Assembly (NCBI GenBank): GCA_963847085.1
Contig: CAWJYO010000009.1
Span: 496,001 to 560,000, forward strand
DNA: 64,000 bases
Direction of reading: 5' to 3'
Source: Ilyomonas sp963847085
GTDB taxonomy: Bacteria > Bacteroidota > Bacteroidia > Chitinophagales > Chitinophagaceae
Shown: positions 1-9,319 of the stretch, piece by piece
Layout: every line of letters starts with the position of its first letter
Position numbering within the stretch: the first letter of the stretch is position 1
The notes under the pieces: model-generated
Database searches by the model: none
Told to the model about the DNA's origin: nothing
Seen by the model: only the letters and a program-made list of their open reading frames with translations
Made by a program: the position numbers and the translations under genes

Positions 1-341
1 CGTGTGAGAAATGCCGTTATCTTGCAATTGTGGATATTTTTCGTAGAAAGTCATTCCATGGCAAAGATAAATTGTAAACCTGAAACTATAGAAGCATCGG
101 TTCCAACCAAAATATGGCATCCAAAAGAGCAGATATAGCCATATTATTTCACATGGAGTAATATGCTAAACGCAAGTAGAATTTGCCAGAAGTGCAGGCA
201 ACGGCGAAGCGCTTATTGTTTGATACTGGTTCTCATTTTTCAATTTCTTCCCAACGGCTATAAAGACATAATCATTAAAGGCTCTATACTTATTTGAATC
301 TCATACTTCAAAAACTTCTTTACATTTGGGTTCATTCATTT
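1..341 (-). pseudogene. possible decayed or frame-broken N-terminal ORF running off the left edge
   Basis: No intact gene is present here. Read on the minus strand, a start at about 341 gives a short peptide (MNEPKCKEVFEV) and then a stop. A neighbouring frame continues with protein-like sequence (AFNDYVFIAVGKKLKNE), and a further frame near 1-60 reads GMTFYEKYPQLQDNGISHT. Together these look like one coding sequence broken by indels. The AFNDYVFIAVG stretch vaguely recalls the N-terminus of NeuD/PglD-type hexapeptide-repeat acyltransferases, but this is a weak impression and no family is assigned. The 341-base stretch also carries the upstream region of the DUF433 gene. Confidence 0.25.
321..328 (+). 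promoter_or_regulatory. candidate Bacteroidota -7 box for the DUF433/DUF5615 pair
   Basis: TACATTTG matches the Bacteroidota sigma-70 -7 consensus TAnnTTTG. It lies 28 bases before the ATG of the DUF433 gene. The nearest upstream TTG (294-296) is about 24 bases away, somewhat longer than the usual -33/-7 spacing of roughly 19-20, so the -33 element is uncertain. Confidence 0.4.
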
Positions 342-356
342 GTATAAACAAAAATT

Positions 357-590
357 ATGGATAAGCGAGTTATCAATATTGATCCGGATATTTTGGGTGG
401 AACTCCTGTTTTCTGGGGAACCAGGGTTCCTATTAAAAACCTTTTTGATTATTTGGAAACCGGCGACTCAATCGAAACCTTCCTTGAAGATTTTGATGGT
501 GTAAAAAAAGAACAGGTCATTAAAGTTTTAGAAATGTCGCAAAAGCTAATTGAAACTTCAACAGGCATACTCAATGAAAATTTTGCTTGA
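357..590 (+). CDS. DUF433 family antitoxin-like protein
   Basis: This 77-residue protein has the typical DUF433 opening: a strand, then DPDILGGTPVFWGTRVPI, then a helical half (IETFLEDFDGVKKEQVIKVLE) resembling a winged helix. DUF433 proteins are small DNA-binding antitoxins usually paired with a DUF5615 PIN-like partner, and exactly that partner follows with a 17-base overlap. The inferred role is to neutralise the partner and autoregulate the operon from the TAnnTTTG box just upstream. Length is normal for the family. The function is inferred from family and context only. Confidence 0.8.
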   Translation: MDKRVINIDPDILGGTPVFWGTRVPIKNLFDYLETGDSIETFLEDFDGVKKEQVIKVLEMSQKLIETSTGILNENFA

Positions 591-846
591 CGAATGCGTA
601 ACCAAAAGGTTAAAGCCTCATTTGCAGGAATTTGAAGTTTTCACGGTATCGGAGATGAAGTGGAACGGAATCAAAAACGGCAAACTGATGGCATTATGCA
701 TTGAAAACGATTTTAATATGCTGCTAACGATTGATAAAAACCTGATGTTCCAGCAAAACCTCGAAAAATACCAGTTGACGATTGCCGTTTTTAACTCATC
801 TACCAGCAAGATAGAAGAAGCTCTTATTGTTTATCCCTTCTTTTAA
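574..846 (+). CDS. DUF5615 PIN-like toxin candidate
   Basis: The start is taken as the ATG at 574 (MKILLDECVTKRL), not the earlier in-frame ATG at 550, because DUF5615 proteins begin with a strand carrying the LLDE acidic residues. A second acidic cluster (LLTIDKNLMFQQNL) lies in the middle, as expected for the Mut7-C/PIN-like fold. The 90-residue product overlaps the DUF433 gene by 17 bases, the usual arrangement for this pair. By family it would be an RNase-type toxin, but activity is not demonstrated for most DUF5615 members. Nothing nearby suggests another role. Confidence 0.75.
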   Translation: MKILLDECVTKRLKPHLQEFEVFTVSEMKWNGIKNGKLMALCIENDFNMLLTIDKNLMFQQNLEKYQLTIAVFNSSTSKIEEALIVYPFF

Positions 847-899
847 AGCGCAGGTTGGAAAGCTTGAAAAAGGTAAAGCTTATATTATAGAAAAAGAGT

Positions 900-1013
900 A
901 GTGGTACAGTTTGAAAAAGTGGCGATAACCTGTCAGGTTTACTTATTCTTAGCGATTATCGTAAACGTATAACCTGACAGGTTTTAATTGAAAAAATTTC
1001 AAACTGTACCACT
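900..1013. repeat. nested inverted-repeat element (REP/MITE-like)
   Basis: Perfect 17-base outer arms at 900-916 (AGTGGTACAGTTTGAAA) and 997-1013 (its reverse complement) enclose inner arms at 927-940 and 971-984 built on AACCTGTCAGGTT and its complement. The element could fold into one long hairpin of about 114 bases. It encodes nothing. It may be a mobilised palindrome or an intergenic mRNA-stability element. Confidence 0.8.
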
Positions 1014-1150
1014 ACCAGAAAAAGGGTAGTGCATCGGTTTGAAAAGAGAGCCTCTCGTTACTATCTATTTAGCTTTGGCGCAATGCCTCAACTTTACAAT
1101 AAATGACTGTCCGTTTGCAATAACCTTGTGGTTAACTTTTGCAATGAGTT

Positions 1151-1257
1151 CGTCACTGCGAGGTACGAAGCAGTCTTTGGATAATAGTGAAAGAGGTTTA
1201 CCAATAGTAGTCAGGCTTTGCTACATAGCACAGACTGCTTCGTACCTCGCAGTGACG
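1151..1257. repeat. inverted repeat with GAGGTACGAAGCAG core
   Basis: Perfect 26-base arms lie at 1151-1176 (starting CGTCACTGCGAGGTACGAAG) and 1232-1257, with a 55-base spacer. A diverged copy of the same element lies at 37868-37999 between mqnB and mqnD, with core CGTCATTGCGAGGAACGAAG, so this is a dispersed family rather than a one-off hairpin. Confidence 0.85.
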
Positions 1258-1836
1258 ATACGTTTTCTCGTTGGTTACAGTAAAAGGATAATCGTTTTAA
1301 AATATAGATTTCGCTTTTGTTAGCAACCCGGATGGAATTCTACTTCCAGAACTTCACCAATAGCTGAAAGTTATAGTTATTTACTTTTTTCTTTAAAAAG
1401 CATAAAAAATTTTGCTTTTTTGTTTTCATCTGTTTATTTTTACCTCTATTGCATTTGCCATATATTGCTTTTCGCGTACGCTTTTTTAATAACTGAATTG
1501 CCACCAAAACGATTTTTAAAACACCGGATTTTTTACAACTTATAAGTAAAACAAAAACCAAAACATTATGAAACCAACCAGTAACAATGGGAATGGGATA
1601 GGTGTAAACCTTTGCTATACTACAAACAATGATTGCGCCCCTTTGTTTTTGCATTGATTTCGTTGCGCTTCATTTGCCATACTCATTAAAGCACTGCATT
1701 ATAACGCTGACTGGTCTTCATCAGCGTGAGAACAATCGTCTGTAAACCTTTACTTTTTCAATCATTTTAAAAACTGTTCTTATGAAAAAGATTGCTGCAC
1801 TTTCTTTTCTGATTACTTTTGTTTGTGCCATAAGCC

Positions 1837-3951
1837 ATGCACAAACCATTTAGCGAAAACTTTGAAACAACACCTTTTCAGTTTTCTGTCCTTGCCCCAT
1901 TTACTGCTTCACAAAATACCACCTTTTACCAGGAAGGTACAAGTTCCCTGCACTTTACAACTTCTTCTGTAAATGCCCAGGGAACATTAACCATGAACAG
2001 CAGTATTGACTTAACTAAACTGTCCAGTCCAAAGTTTTCGTTTTATCACATTTGCGCCGTTGAGCCTTCGGCCGATCTTGGCCATGTGCAATACTCAAAC
2101 AACGGAGGCGCATGGACATCATTTCCAACAAGCGCCTATAAAGGGCAGGGCATTTTAAAAAACGGCGTGGTTGGTTTTGACGCAACGAGCTATACCGATT
2201 GGGAAACGCAGTTTAAAGATATTACTTCAACCCCTGGCAGCGGAACAGGCGGCGCATTCTGGAAGCAGGAAATCATAGATTTGTCTGCTTTTAAAAGCAG
2301 CCCTAATTTTAAGATCCGGTTTGTTTATACCACGGATGCGGCAAATAATTATTTTGGCTGGCTGATAGATAGGGTTGCCATTCTTTCGGGCACCACTTTA
2401 TCGGGTACTTACACGATTAACAATACAGTCAGCACATCGGGCACCAACTATAGTAACTTTCGGGATGCCATAACGGATTTAAATATTAAAGGCGTCTCCT
2501 CTGCGGTTACGTTTGCTGTAAGTGCCGGTCAAACCTTTGTTGAAGATGAGCCTCCTATTTTTACAAGTGGTACCACTGCCAATATGATTCAATTTGTAAA
2601 ATCGGGAGCCGGAAATAATCCGGTTATCAAACCAACCGGCGGCGGGAGCACCATAGACGCAGGCATAACCATTTCAGGCGGCGATTATATAACCTTTGAT
2701 GGCATTGATGTTACGGAGTCTTCAGGAAGTGCAGTAGAATATGGCTACTATATTGTGAGCGCTTCCAAAACAAACGGTGCTCAATACAATACCATTAAGA
2801 ATGTGAGTATTGTATTAAACAGAACCAATACAAACAGTTTCGGTATTTATCAACATGCCAAATACGACCCAACGCATGTAAATACTGATGCCAATAATTT
2901 CAATAAATATTACAATCTCTCCATCAAAAATGTGTGCGGCGGAATTTATTTATTAGGATACTCATCGTCTAATTACGACCAGGGTTGTGAGGTTGGAAAT
3001 ATCCTCTCTTCTGCCTCTTTTAACAGCATCGGCGATTCTAAAACGGCAAATGATATAGGCGCATCGGGCACAGGTGCATACGGTGTTGGCATCAGAGTCA
3101 AGAACCAAAACAGCATAAAAGTTTATAACAATGAAGTAAGCAATGTATATACCTCAGGTAGCGATTCGAAAGCAATCGGAATTTTTCTTGAAAATTCGAG
3201 CGGTAGCTCCTTTGTTTATAATAACAAGGTGCACGACGTTACAAGTACCAGTGCAGCTACTTCATTACCTGCCATTGTAACAGGCATCAGGACCGATGTG
3301 AGTACCAGCCAAACCGCAACCGTATATAATAACTTTGTTTATTCGCTTACCCATTCAATTAATGGCTCTACAAAAACGGTAACACCGGTTATACAAGGTA
3401 TAGCTGCCAATGTTGGCACTACCAAGGGGATTGTAAATGTTTATCATAACTCGGTGAATGTAGCTGTAAATAATACCAATGCAACCTGTGCTTCTTTTTA
3501 TACTGCATACGGAACATCGGTGGCGAAGAATAATGTGTTCTCAAACACGAGCACATCTTCGCTGTCAACCTCAAAACGATACGCTGTTTACTATAACTCC
3601 GGATCACTTACTTCGGATTATAATAATCTGTACGTAGCAACCGGTAACAATAATTTTATTGGTTATTATAATACAGATCAAAGCAATTTAAGCAATTGGA
3701 AAGCGGCTACAGGCAGCGATGCCAGTTCGAGGAATGAAAATCCTCCTTTTACTTCTGCTACCGACCTGCATATACCCGATGGTACTTTTACTGAATTGGA
3801 ATCGTCAGGTACACCTGTTTCAGTTACCAATATTACTATTGATATAGATGCACAGGTGCGCCCGGGGCCTACAGGTTCCATATATGGTGGCAGTGCAATG
3901 CTCCGGATATCGGTGCTGATGAATTTGATGGTAAACCTGTGCCCCTCATGA
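1837..3951 (+). CDS. longest intact segment of the surface protein: beta-helix region
   Basis: This 704-codon open stretch lacks its own signal peptide. The signal peptide lies just upstream in another frame (1782-1848) and is separated by one indel near 1845-1850, where the signal-peptide frame hits a TAG. Residues about 1-190 look like a jelly-roll module (FSFYHIC, IRFVYTTDAANNYFGWLIDRV). About 220-620 are Ser/Thr/Asn-rich repeats of the pectin-lyase-like parallel beta-helix type (DYITFDGIDVT, NTIKNVSI, YNNKVHDV). The last 15 codons are out of frame, and the true protein continues (APDIGADEFDG) in the next frame. A sequencing indel explains both ends. Confidence 0.7.
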   Translation: MHKPFSENFETTPFQFSVLAPFTASQNTTFYQEGTSSLHFTTSSVNAQGTLTMNSSIDLTKLSSPKFSFYHICAVEPSADLGHVQYSNNGGAWTSFPTSAYKGQGILKNGVVGFDATSYTDWETQFKDITSTPGSGTGGAFWKQEIIDLSAFKSSPNFKIRFVYTTDAANNYFGWLIDRVAILSGTTLSGTYTINNTVSTSGTNYSNFRDAITDLNIKGVSSAVTFAVSAGQTFVEDEPPIFTSGTTANMIQFVKSGAGNNPVIKPTGGGSTIDAGITISGGDYITFDGIDVTESSGSAVEYGYYIVSASKTNGAQYNTIKNVSIVLNRTNTNSFGIYQHAKYDPTHVNTDANNFNKYYNLSIKNVCGGIYLLGYSSSNYDQGCEVGNILSSASFNSIGDSKTANDIGASGTGAYGVGIRVKNQNSIKVYNNEVSNVYTSGSDSKAIGIFLENSSGSSFVYNNKVHDVTSTSAATSLPAIVTGIRTDVSTSQTATVYNNFVYSLTHSINGSTKTVTPVIQGIAANVGTTKGIVNVYHNSVNVAVNNTNATCASFYTAYGTSVAKNNVFSNTSTSSLSTSKRYAVYYNSGSLTSDYNNLYVATGNNNFIGYYNTDQSNLSNWKAATGSDASSRNENPPFTSATDLHIPDGTFTELESSGTPVSVTNITIDIDAQVRPGPTGSIYGGSAMLRISVLMNLMVNLCPS

Positions 3952-3993
3952 TATATAGCAGCAGCGAGGCTACTCAAACTACAGCAAAAGCTT

Positions 3994-4683
3994 GTGTGGG
4001 TGCTCCAAATGTTCAAATCATCAAGTATGCAAGTGGCGACTGCTAATACTGCTTTGCCACTTAGCTTAACCAATTTGGTAATCAATTCAAATGGTACCAC
4101 TTCCTTGTCTAATACGGTTGCTTCTTTTCAACTGTATTATACAGGAAACAGCAATGTATTTGGTACAAGTAATCCTGTAAACAATGCAACCGTTTTATCT
4201 CCGGGTAACAATACGATTACACCTCTTTCTACCTTAACTCTTTCAACAGGTGTTAACTACTTTTGGTTGGTTTACAATTTAAAAACAACAGCATCGGGCT
4301 CATTAGATGCACAGTTCAACAGTATAACCGTAACTTCCGGAAGTACAAGTTTCACTTACACGCCGGTTACTACCGATCCTGCAGGCTCTGTTTTGGTATA
4401 TATTCCGCCTGTGGCCATCAATCCTGCGGCGGCTACCATCTGTTTTGGCACACCCATTACATTAACAGCATCGGGTGCAGATACTTATAGTTGGGCACCT
4501 GATGCAGAGCTTTCTGCTACTAAGGGAAGTAACAGTTATAGCAACGCCTTCTGCGACTTCCACTTACACAGTTACCGGCACAGATGCTGTTACCGGCTGC
4601 ACTGCTACCGGCACGAGTGCTATTACAGTAACTCCACTGTCAACAGCAGCATTTACTTCCTCTTCTTTTACTACTTGCGTTAA
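3994..4683 (+). CDS. Ig-like / BNR-N-terminal-like segment of the frame-broken surface protein
   Basis: This is an internal fragment, not an independent gene. From about codon 12 it reads as a beta-sandwich module (LSLTNLVINSNGTTS, then GVNYFWLVYNLKTTASGS) resembling the N-terminal domain seen in BNR-repeat neuraminidase-like Bacteroidota proteins. The start of an Ig-like domain follows (ATICFGTPITLTASGADTYSW). The frame breaks near 4530-4550, where the protein continues in the frame that is open to 4969 (SATSTYTVTGTDAVTGC). There is no signal peptide or ribosome-binding context at the apparent start. Confidence 0.5.
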   Translation: MWVLQMFKSSSMQVATANTALPLSLTNLVINSNGTTSLSNTVASFQLYYTGNSNVFGTSNPVNNATVLSPGNNTITPLSTLTLSTGVNYFWLVYNLKTTASGSLDAQFNSITVTSGSTSFTYTPVTTDPAGSVLVYIPPVAINPAAATICFGTPITLTASGADTYSWAPDAELSATKGSNSYSNAFCDFHLHSYRHRCCYRLHCYRHECYYSNSTVNSSIYFLFFYYLR

Positions 4684-7452
4684 TCAGAACGTATCGCTTG
4701 CTGTTAGTGGAACGCCGAACACTTCTGTTGGCTACCAGGTTAACGGCGATGGCAACTACAGCGCCTTTATTCTGGCTGATGGAACCGCTGCCATTACAAC
4801 CAATAATCTTCAGTCAGGTGCAAATACTTATGACTTAAAAACCGTAAGTGCGATCGGCAGTAGCTGTGCAGCTAACATTAATAGCATAGCAACTGTTAAT
4901 GCACAACCACTTCCTGCTATTGCCTCAATTGGAGTACCGGATGAAGGAGCGTACGTGCAGGAAGGATAACATATTACAGTTAAGCAATGCCACAACTGGT
5001 GGCATATGGTCGGTTGACAACGTTTCTCAGGCGATAGTTGATAACACGGGTATGGTAACAGGCATATCACCTGGCACACCAACGATCGCCTATACGGTTA
5101 CTGACCTGGGTCGCTGCATTGCAACAGTACAGCTACGCAGACAGTAAGAGTGTACAATCCTGACTATGTTAACTAAGACATACGAATGCTAATTTTTCCG
5201 ACCCAATAACTGGCAGATAAACCGAGGTGACAACACTTATATCGCTGCCCTGTCGGCACCATCAGCTACCAGTCGGGCAATAATTATACATCTATAGCGG
5301 TGCAGCAGCCACTTAACATTAGATTGGAATTTCAGTGTAGGAACCGGCAAGAGTTTCAATATAACAGCAGGCGGCACGATGGTGATACAGCCGAATATGA
5401 TGTTTTATCCTTAGGCACGGTAGACTTTCGGCGGCAACCATGTAACAGTAAAGAGCGATGCCACGGGCACAGGAGCGATCGGCTACATGGAAGCCAATTG
5501 TGGAGCCACCAATGTAACGGTAGAAAGATACATACCGCTTACCACCAGCAACGGAAGTGCAGGCAGAACAGGAAGAGCCTGGCGTCTGCTTACTTCCCCT
5601 GTTACCGGCATGACCATCAACGGGCCTGGCAGGAAGGCGGAGCCTGGCAGGGCGGCACCAACAGAAGCCACCACGGCTATGGCACGATCATCACCGGCCA
5701 GGGCGTGCCAAGTGGCAATCAACCAGCGGCACCATCACTACGCTTTGACTTTGGCCCTGCCGGGCCGGTCACAACGCTTCCCTCCTGCAGTACAACCCGG
5801 GCGCTACGACACCGGCCTACCGGCACCTGGCAGGTACCGTCTATCAATAACACCACGGGCACCAACACGGCGGTTAACAGCCAGCCAGCCTGGATGGTCT
5901 TTGTAAGAGGCGACCGCACGGCCAACAGTCCACACCAAAGGCACCACCACGCTGAGGGCAACAGGTACCCTTAACCAGGGAGACCAGCCCGCTATTCCTG
6001 TACCGGCAGCCAATGCCTATACAGCTGGCAGGCAATCCTTTTGCCTCACCCATTGACTTTGAACAAGTCTCTCCAGGCAAGCACAGGTCTCGCTACGACC
6101 AGTTCGTCACCTGGAACAGCCAAAAACGGAGTATACGGAGCTTATAGCGCTTGAACTACTCAACGGAATCAGTGGCATTATTCCACCGTTCCTTCACGCA
6201 CTTTACCGGCAACCGGTAACAACGCGGATCCTAATGCGCAGTACATCATGAGCGGGGAAGGCTTCTTTGTCAACCGTGCGGGTGGCGGTACAGGCACCGA
6301 TGGCATCTACGATTCCACCAAAGCGTCAAAGAATCAGGGGATGCAACAGTGATGGCATCAATCCTTATCGTGAGACCTCAACGGAAGGCCGAGCTGTATC
6401 GTCAACCTCAACCTGAAGGGCAGTGCTACGATACTACGGCGGTACTGGCTGATGGATCATGGCACGCTTTGACGCGAGCTATGCAAGTGCAATAGACGGA
6501 GACGATATCCGCAAACAGTCCAACTTCAACGAGAACTTAGGCATTGAAAGCACCGGCACCAACCTGATGGTAGAAGCCCGTCCTTCGGTACAGAAGACCG
6601 ATACGGTACAGTTAAAGCTGTGGAATGTAACGGCCCGCCAGTACCAGTTGCAGCTGAAGGGGGACAACTTTGCCCAGACGGCTGCTCGCAGGGCTTGCAC
6701 GCTTATGTGGAAGACCTCTACCTGAAGACAAAACAGGAAGTAAGCCTTTCGGGCAGTGTAACCACCATAGCCTTCAGCGTAACAAGCGATGCCCTTCTTA
6801 TGACATCTCACCGCTTCAGGGTGGTGTTCCAGAGTGATGCTTCTTCTCTATTGCCCATCACGCTGACCAGCGTAAAGGCACAGCTACAGAACGCAGGAGT
6901 AAGCGTAAGCTGGACAACGCAGAATGAAGTGAATGTAAAGGATACACGGTGGAAAGGTCAATGGACGGAGGCACAACCTTCAGCGGCATTGCCACAGCCG
7001 CGGCAAAGAACAACGGAGCCACTGCAGCCGCTTGCCAGCTATACAAGCTTTGATGCAGCACCGGTGAAAGGAGACAACTTCTACCGCATAAGAGTAGAAG
7101 GAGTGGATGGCAAAGTAACCTACTCCAATGTGGTGAAGGTAACAGTAGAAGAAGACGGAAGTGGAAAGACGCTCATTACGCTCTATCCCAACCCGGTAAG
7201 CCGCAGGGAAGGCAAAGCATGGCTGAATTGCAGAATGTAAAGGCGGGCGATTATCTCTTGAGTGTGTACAGTGAGAGCGGACAGAACATCACGGAAAAGA
7301 AGATAACGGTAGCAGGGGGCAGCCGCTCGCAGACCGAGACGCTTCCTATCGCTTCTTCCCTCGCTCAGGGCAACTACCAAATCCAACTCACAGACGATAA
7401 GGGAGTGAAAGTGTTTACATCTAAGTTTGGATAAAGAGATAGAAGAAAAAAA

Positions 7453-7482
7453 TTGATAAAACAAAAAACTAAATTATATTTG
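7453..7482 (+). promoter_or_regulatory. Bacteroidota-type promoter (-33 TTG, -7 TATATTTG)
   Basis: TTG at 7453-7455 and TATATTTG at 7475-7482 are separated by 19 bases. This matches the Bacteroidota consensus TTG-N19-TAnnTTTG essentially perfectly. The box sits 32 bases upstream of the ATG of the PID-CTERM mini-protein at 7514. Confidence 0.7.
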
Positions 7483-7513
7483 TCCGCGTTATTTATTGTA
7501 TTATTTTGCAACA

Positions 7514-7778
7514 ATGAGAAAAGAAAAACAAACCAAACCAAAAAACCATAAATGGATGCTGCGTGCAGGAAAGCTGCTTTTGATAACAGGCATATCACTC
7601 ATGCTTAGTGTAGGTGCTTTTGCGCAAGCGTCCAGCAATGGAATGATGACCCTGATGCGCCAATTGATGGTGGCGTTTCTCTGTTAGTAGCAGCAGGTGT
7701 AGCTTACGGAGCTAAACAATGGCACAATTCACGTAAAAAAAAAAAGAAGAACAAGCGAATCATACGATTAGTTTCTAA
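7514..7778 (+). pseudogene. PID-CTERM sorting-domain mini-protein, broken by two homopolymer shifts
   Basis: A basic N-terminus and signal anchor (KLLLITGISLMLSVGAFAQ) lead to a short acidic linker. In the next frame comes DPDAPIDGGVSLLVAAGVAYGAK followed by a basic tail (HNSRKKK). PIDGG, then a hydrophobic helix, then basic residues is the layout of the PID-CTERM sorting signal of Bacteroidota. Restoring one G near 7643 (GGG instead of GG) joins signal and sorting motif in one frame. Correcting the 11-A run near 7735 gives a stop at 7776-7778, just before a strong terminator. The intact protein would be about 85 residues. A good promoter and terminator bracket it, so it is a single-gene unit. 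Such mini-proteins are thought to be anchored by an exosortase-like enzyme, which is not in this window. Confidence 0.6.
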
Positions 7779-7788
7779 TTTATTTTAT

Positions 7789-7838
7789 AAAAGCAGCAAA
7801 GCAATTCACCATTTTCGGTCAATTGCTTTGCTGCTTTT
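7789..7838 (+). terminator. rho-independent terminator after the PID-CTERM gene
   Basis: Perfect 18-base arms AAAAGCAGCAAAGCAATT (7789-7806) and AATTGCTTTGCTGCTTTT (7821-7838) enclose a 14-base loop and are followed by a T-rich tract. Confidence 0.85.
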
Positions 7839-7959
7839 GTTTTTATCCAGATTTATACAAAAGTGAAAAGCAGATTTTGATTGCAATGACTCTTATAAGA
7901 TGAGCTTTAGTCTTTTGTAAAATATCAAACTGGAATTTGTTTTTCTCTGTGTAAGAAAA

Positions 7960-9308
7960 TTGTATTTCATCATACTTCTTATTGTGCCTATCGTTTCAGT
8001 TTTTACAATTTTATCTTTATGCAAAACAGTTCAGCAACATTCCACCAACATAACTTTTGGCACCTGTTGTTACGCCGCTTTTTTGCCTTTTATCTTTTGC
8101 TTATTTATTTTACCTTTTCCTTTGCAGTATCTTCCCTATGTTAAAGTGATCAGTAAATGGTACAGCCATGCGGTATCCCAATTTGTTGCCTTAATTGGCA
8201 GAGAGTTTTTCATATTCCATTTCCTTTAGCTCCGGTAACCAATGGCAGCGGCGATACTACTTATAATTATGTACGGTTGTTTCTTTTTGTAGTAATAGCA
8301 ATGTTACTACTGTTGTGTATAGCATAGCGGATAAAAAAAAGAAAATATGATTCCATTGTTTGGTATTGGCTAACCGTTTATATCCGTTTCTTTTTTGCCT
8401 TAATGATGATTCAATATGGACTTGAAAAGATTGTAAGAGCACAGTTTCCTTTTCCTTTTTATAGTCTGAATGAAACTTATGGTGAATCATCGCCAATGCG
8501 GTTGATGTGGAATTTTATGGGTTATTCCAAAGCCTATAATTTTTTATTGGTGCAGGCGAAGTGCTTGCCGGCATTTTGTGCTTTGTTTAGAAAAACAACA
8601 ACACTTGGCAGCCTTGTTAAGCATTGCTATTTTAAGCAATGTAGTGGTAATGAATTTTTGTTTTGATGTACCTGTAAAACTATTTGCCAGTGCATCTGTT
8701 ATTACTTGCTTTTTTTATTGTTGCACCCGATGCAAAACGCTTGTACTACTTTTTTATTCAAAATAAAAGCGTACCAGCTGGCAGCATCCAACCACGATTT
8801 AAAGAGGCAAAAACAAACGCAGGTTGGTATGCAATAAAATTTGTGCTTACAGTTGCGATTGTTTATTCGTTAATCGGCATTACAAAACGAAAATATACTT
8901 CTATGGCGATGGTGCATTTACAAAAACGCCCTTGTTTGGAATTTACAATGTTGAAACATTTGTAAAGAACGGCGATACATTGCAACCCCTCATTACCGAT
9001 ACATCGCAATGGAGAAGCCTGAACATTATTTATCCAAAACAAGCCACACTGAAGATGATGAATGATAGTATGAAAGTGTGTACTCTTGTTATAGATACAA
9101 CAGAAAGAAAATAGAGATCAGTGATAGCAATGATTCAACTTACAAAGCCAACTTATCTTACACAAAACCCGATTCCTTACACCTTGCTCTAAGCGGAACA
9201 ATCAAAAACGATTCAGTTTATATTTTGCTGCAAAAACAAAACATAAACAACTACGAATTGCTGAAAAGAGGCTTTCACTGGATTAATGAATCGCCCTATA
9301 AAAAGTAG
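7960..9308 (+). pseudogene. DoxX-like multi-pass membrane protein, frame-broken
   Basis: A single protein can be traced across several frames. It has an N-terminal membrane segment (YFIILLIVPIVSVF), a loop (VTNGSGDTTYNYV), another helix (FLFVVIAMLLLL), then the DoxX-like core. The core is visible as IRFFFALMMIQYGLEKIV, SPMRLMWNFMGYSKAYN, LFRKTTTLG and VVVMNFCFDVPVKLFAS, followed by the APDAKRL helix boundary and a periplasmic C-terminal domain ending HWINESPYKK. Shifts fall near 8225, 8325, 8560, 8640, 8700 and 8905. All fragments run in order with nothing missing, which favours small consensus errors. The start is uncertain, because no ATG precedes the first membrane segment in frame. DoxX-family members are linked to redox or envelope functions, but the role here is unknown. 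Confidence 0.6.
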
Positions 9309-9319
9309 AAGTTTACCTG

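Larger units (their letters stand above)
847..1781. other. gene-free palindrome-rich intergenic region
   Basis: About 930 bases without a convincing gene. Two long inverted-repeat elements occupy 900-1013 and 1151-1257. An imperfect direct repeat (about 892-917 and 1018-1044, sharing GTAGTG and TTTGAAAA blocks) surrounds the first. Short open frames at 1039-1323 (plus) and 1340-1654 (minus) exist, but they run through the palindrome or through low-complexity AT-rich sequence and look non-coding. The final 130 bases form the upstream region of the large secreted protein gene. Confidence 0.7.
1782..7434 (+). pseudogene. giant T9SS-secreted beta-helix/Ig-like surface protein, broken by many frameshifts
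   Basis: One coding sequence of roughly 1,880 codons can be followed through all three frames. It starts at 1782 with a signal peptide (MKKIAALSFLITFVCAISHAQ). A jacketing domain and right-handed beta-helix follow to about 3900, then a domain resembling the BNR-repeat neuraminidase N-terminal region (about 3960-4400). Ig-like and Big_2-like modules come next (4400-5150), then the VERYIP / RAWRLLTSPVTG module common in large Bacteroidota surface proteins (about 5500-6450), and finally a T9SS type A sorting domain (TLYPNPVS near 7180, ending VKVFTSKFG). It would be exported by Sec and then by type IX secretion to the surface. At least ten one-base shifts interrupt it, and from about 4950 the sequence is clearly richer in GC than its neighbours. 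Consensus error in multi-copy sequence is as likely as true decay. Confidence 0.75.

Noticed and set aside
900..1257. CRISPR-like array
   Set aside because: Repeats are inverted pairs, not regularly spaced direct repeats, and no cas gene is present.
1039..1323. 94-codon plus-strand ORF
   Set aside because: It runs straight through both arms of the 1151-1257 palindrome and has no recognisable domain; a by-product of the repeat.
1340..1654. 104-codon minus-strand ORF
   Set aside because: Basic low-complexity translation from AT-rich upstream sequence, no start context, no family pattern.
5483..6080. Several minus-strand ORFs opposite the surface protein
   Set aside because: They arise from the GC-rich composition of this stretch; the plus strand carries the clear conserved module across the same bases.
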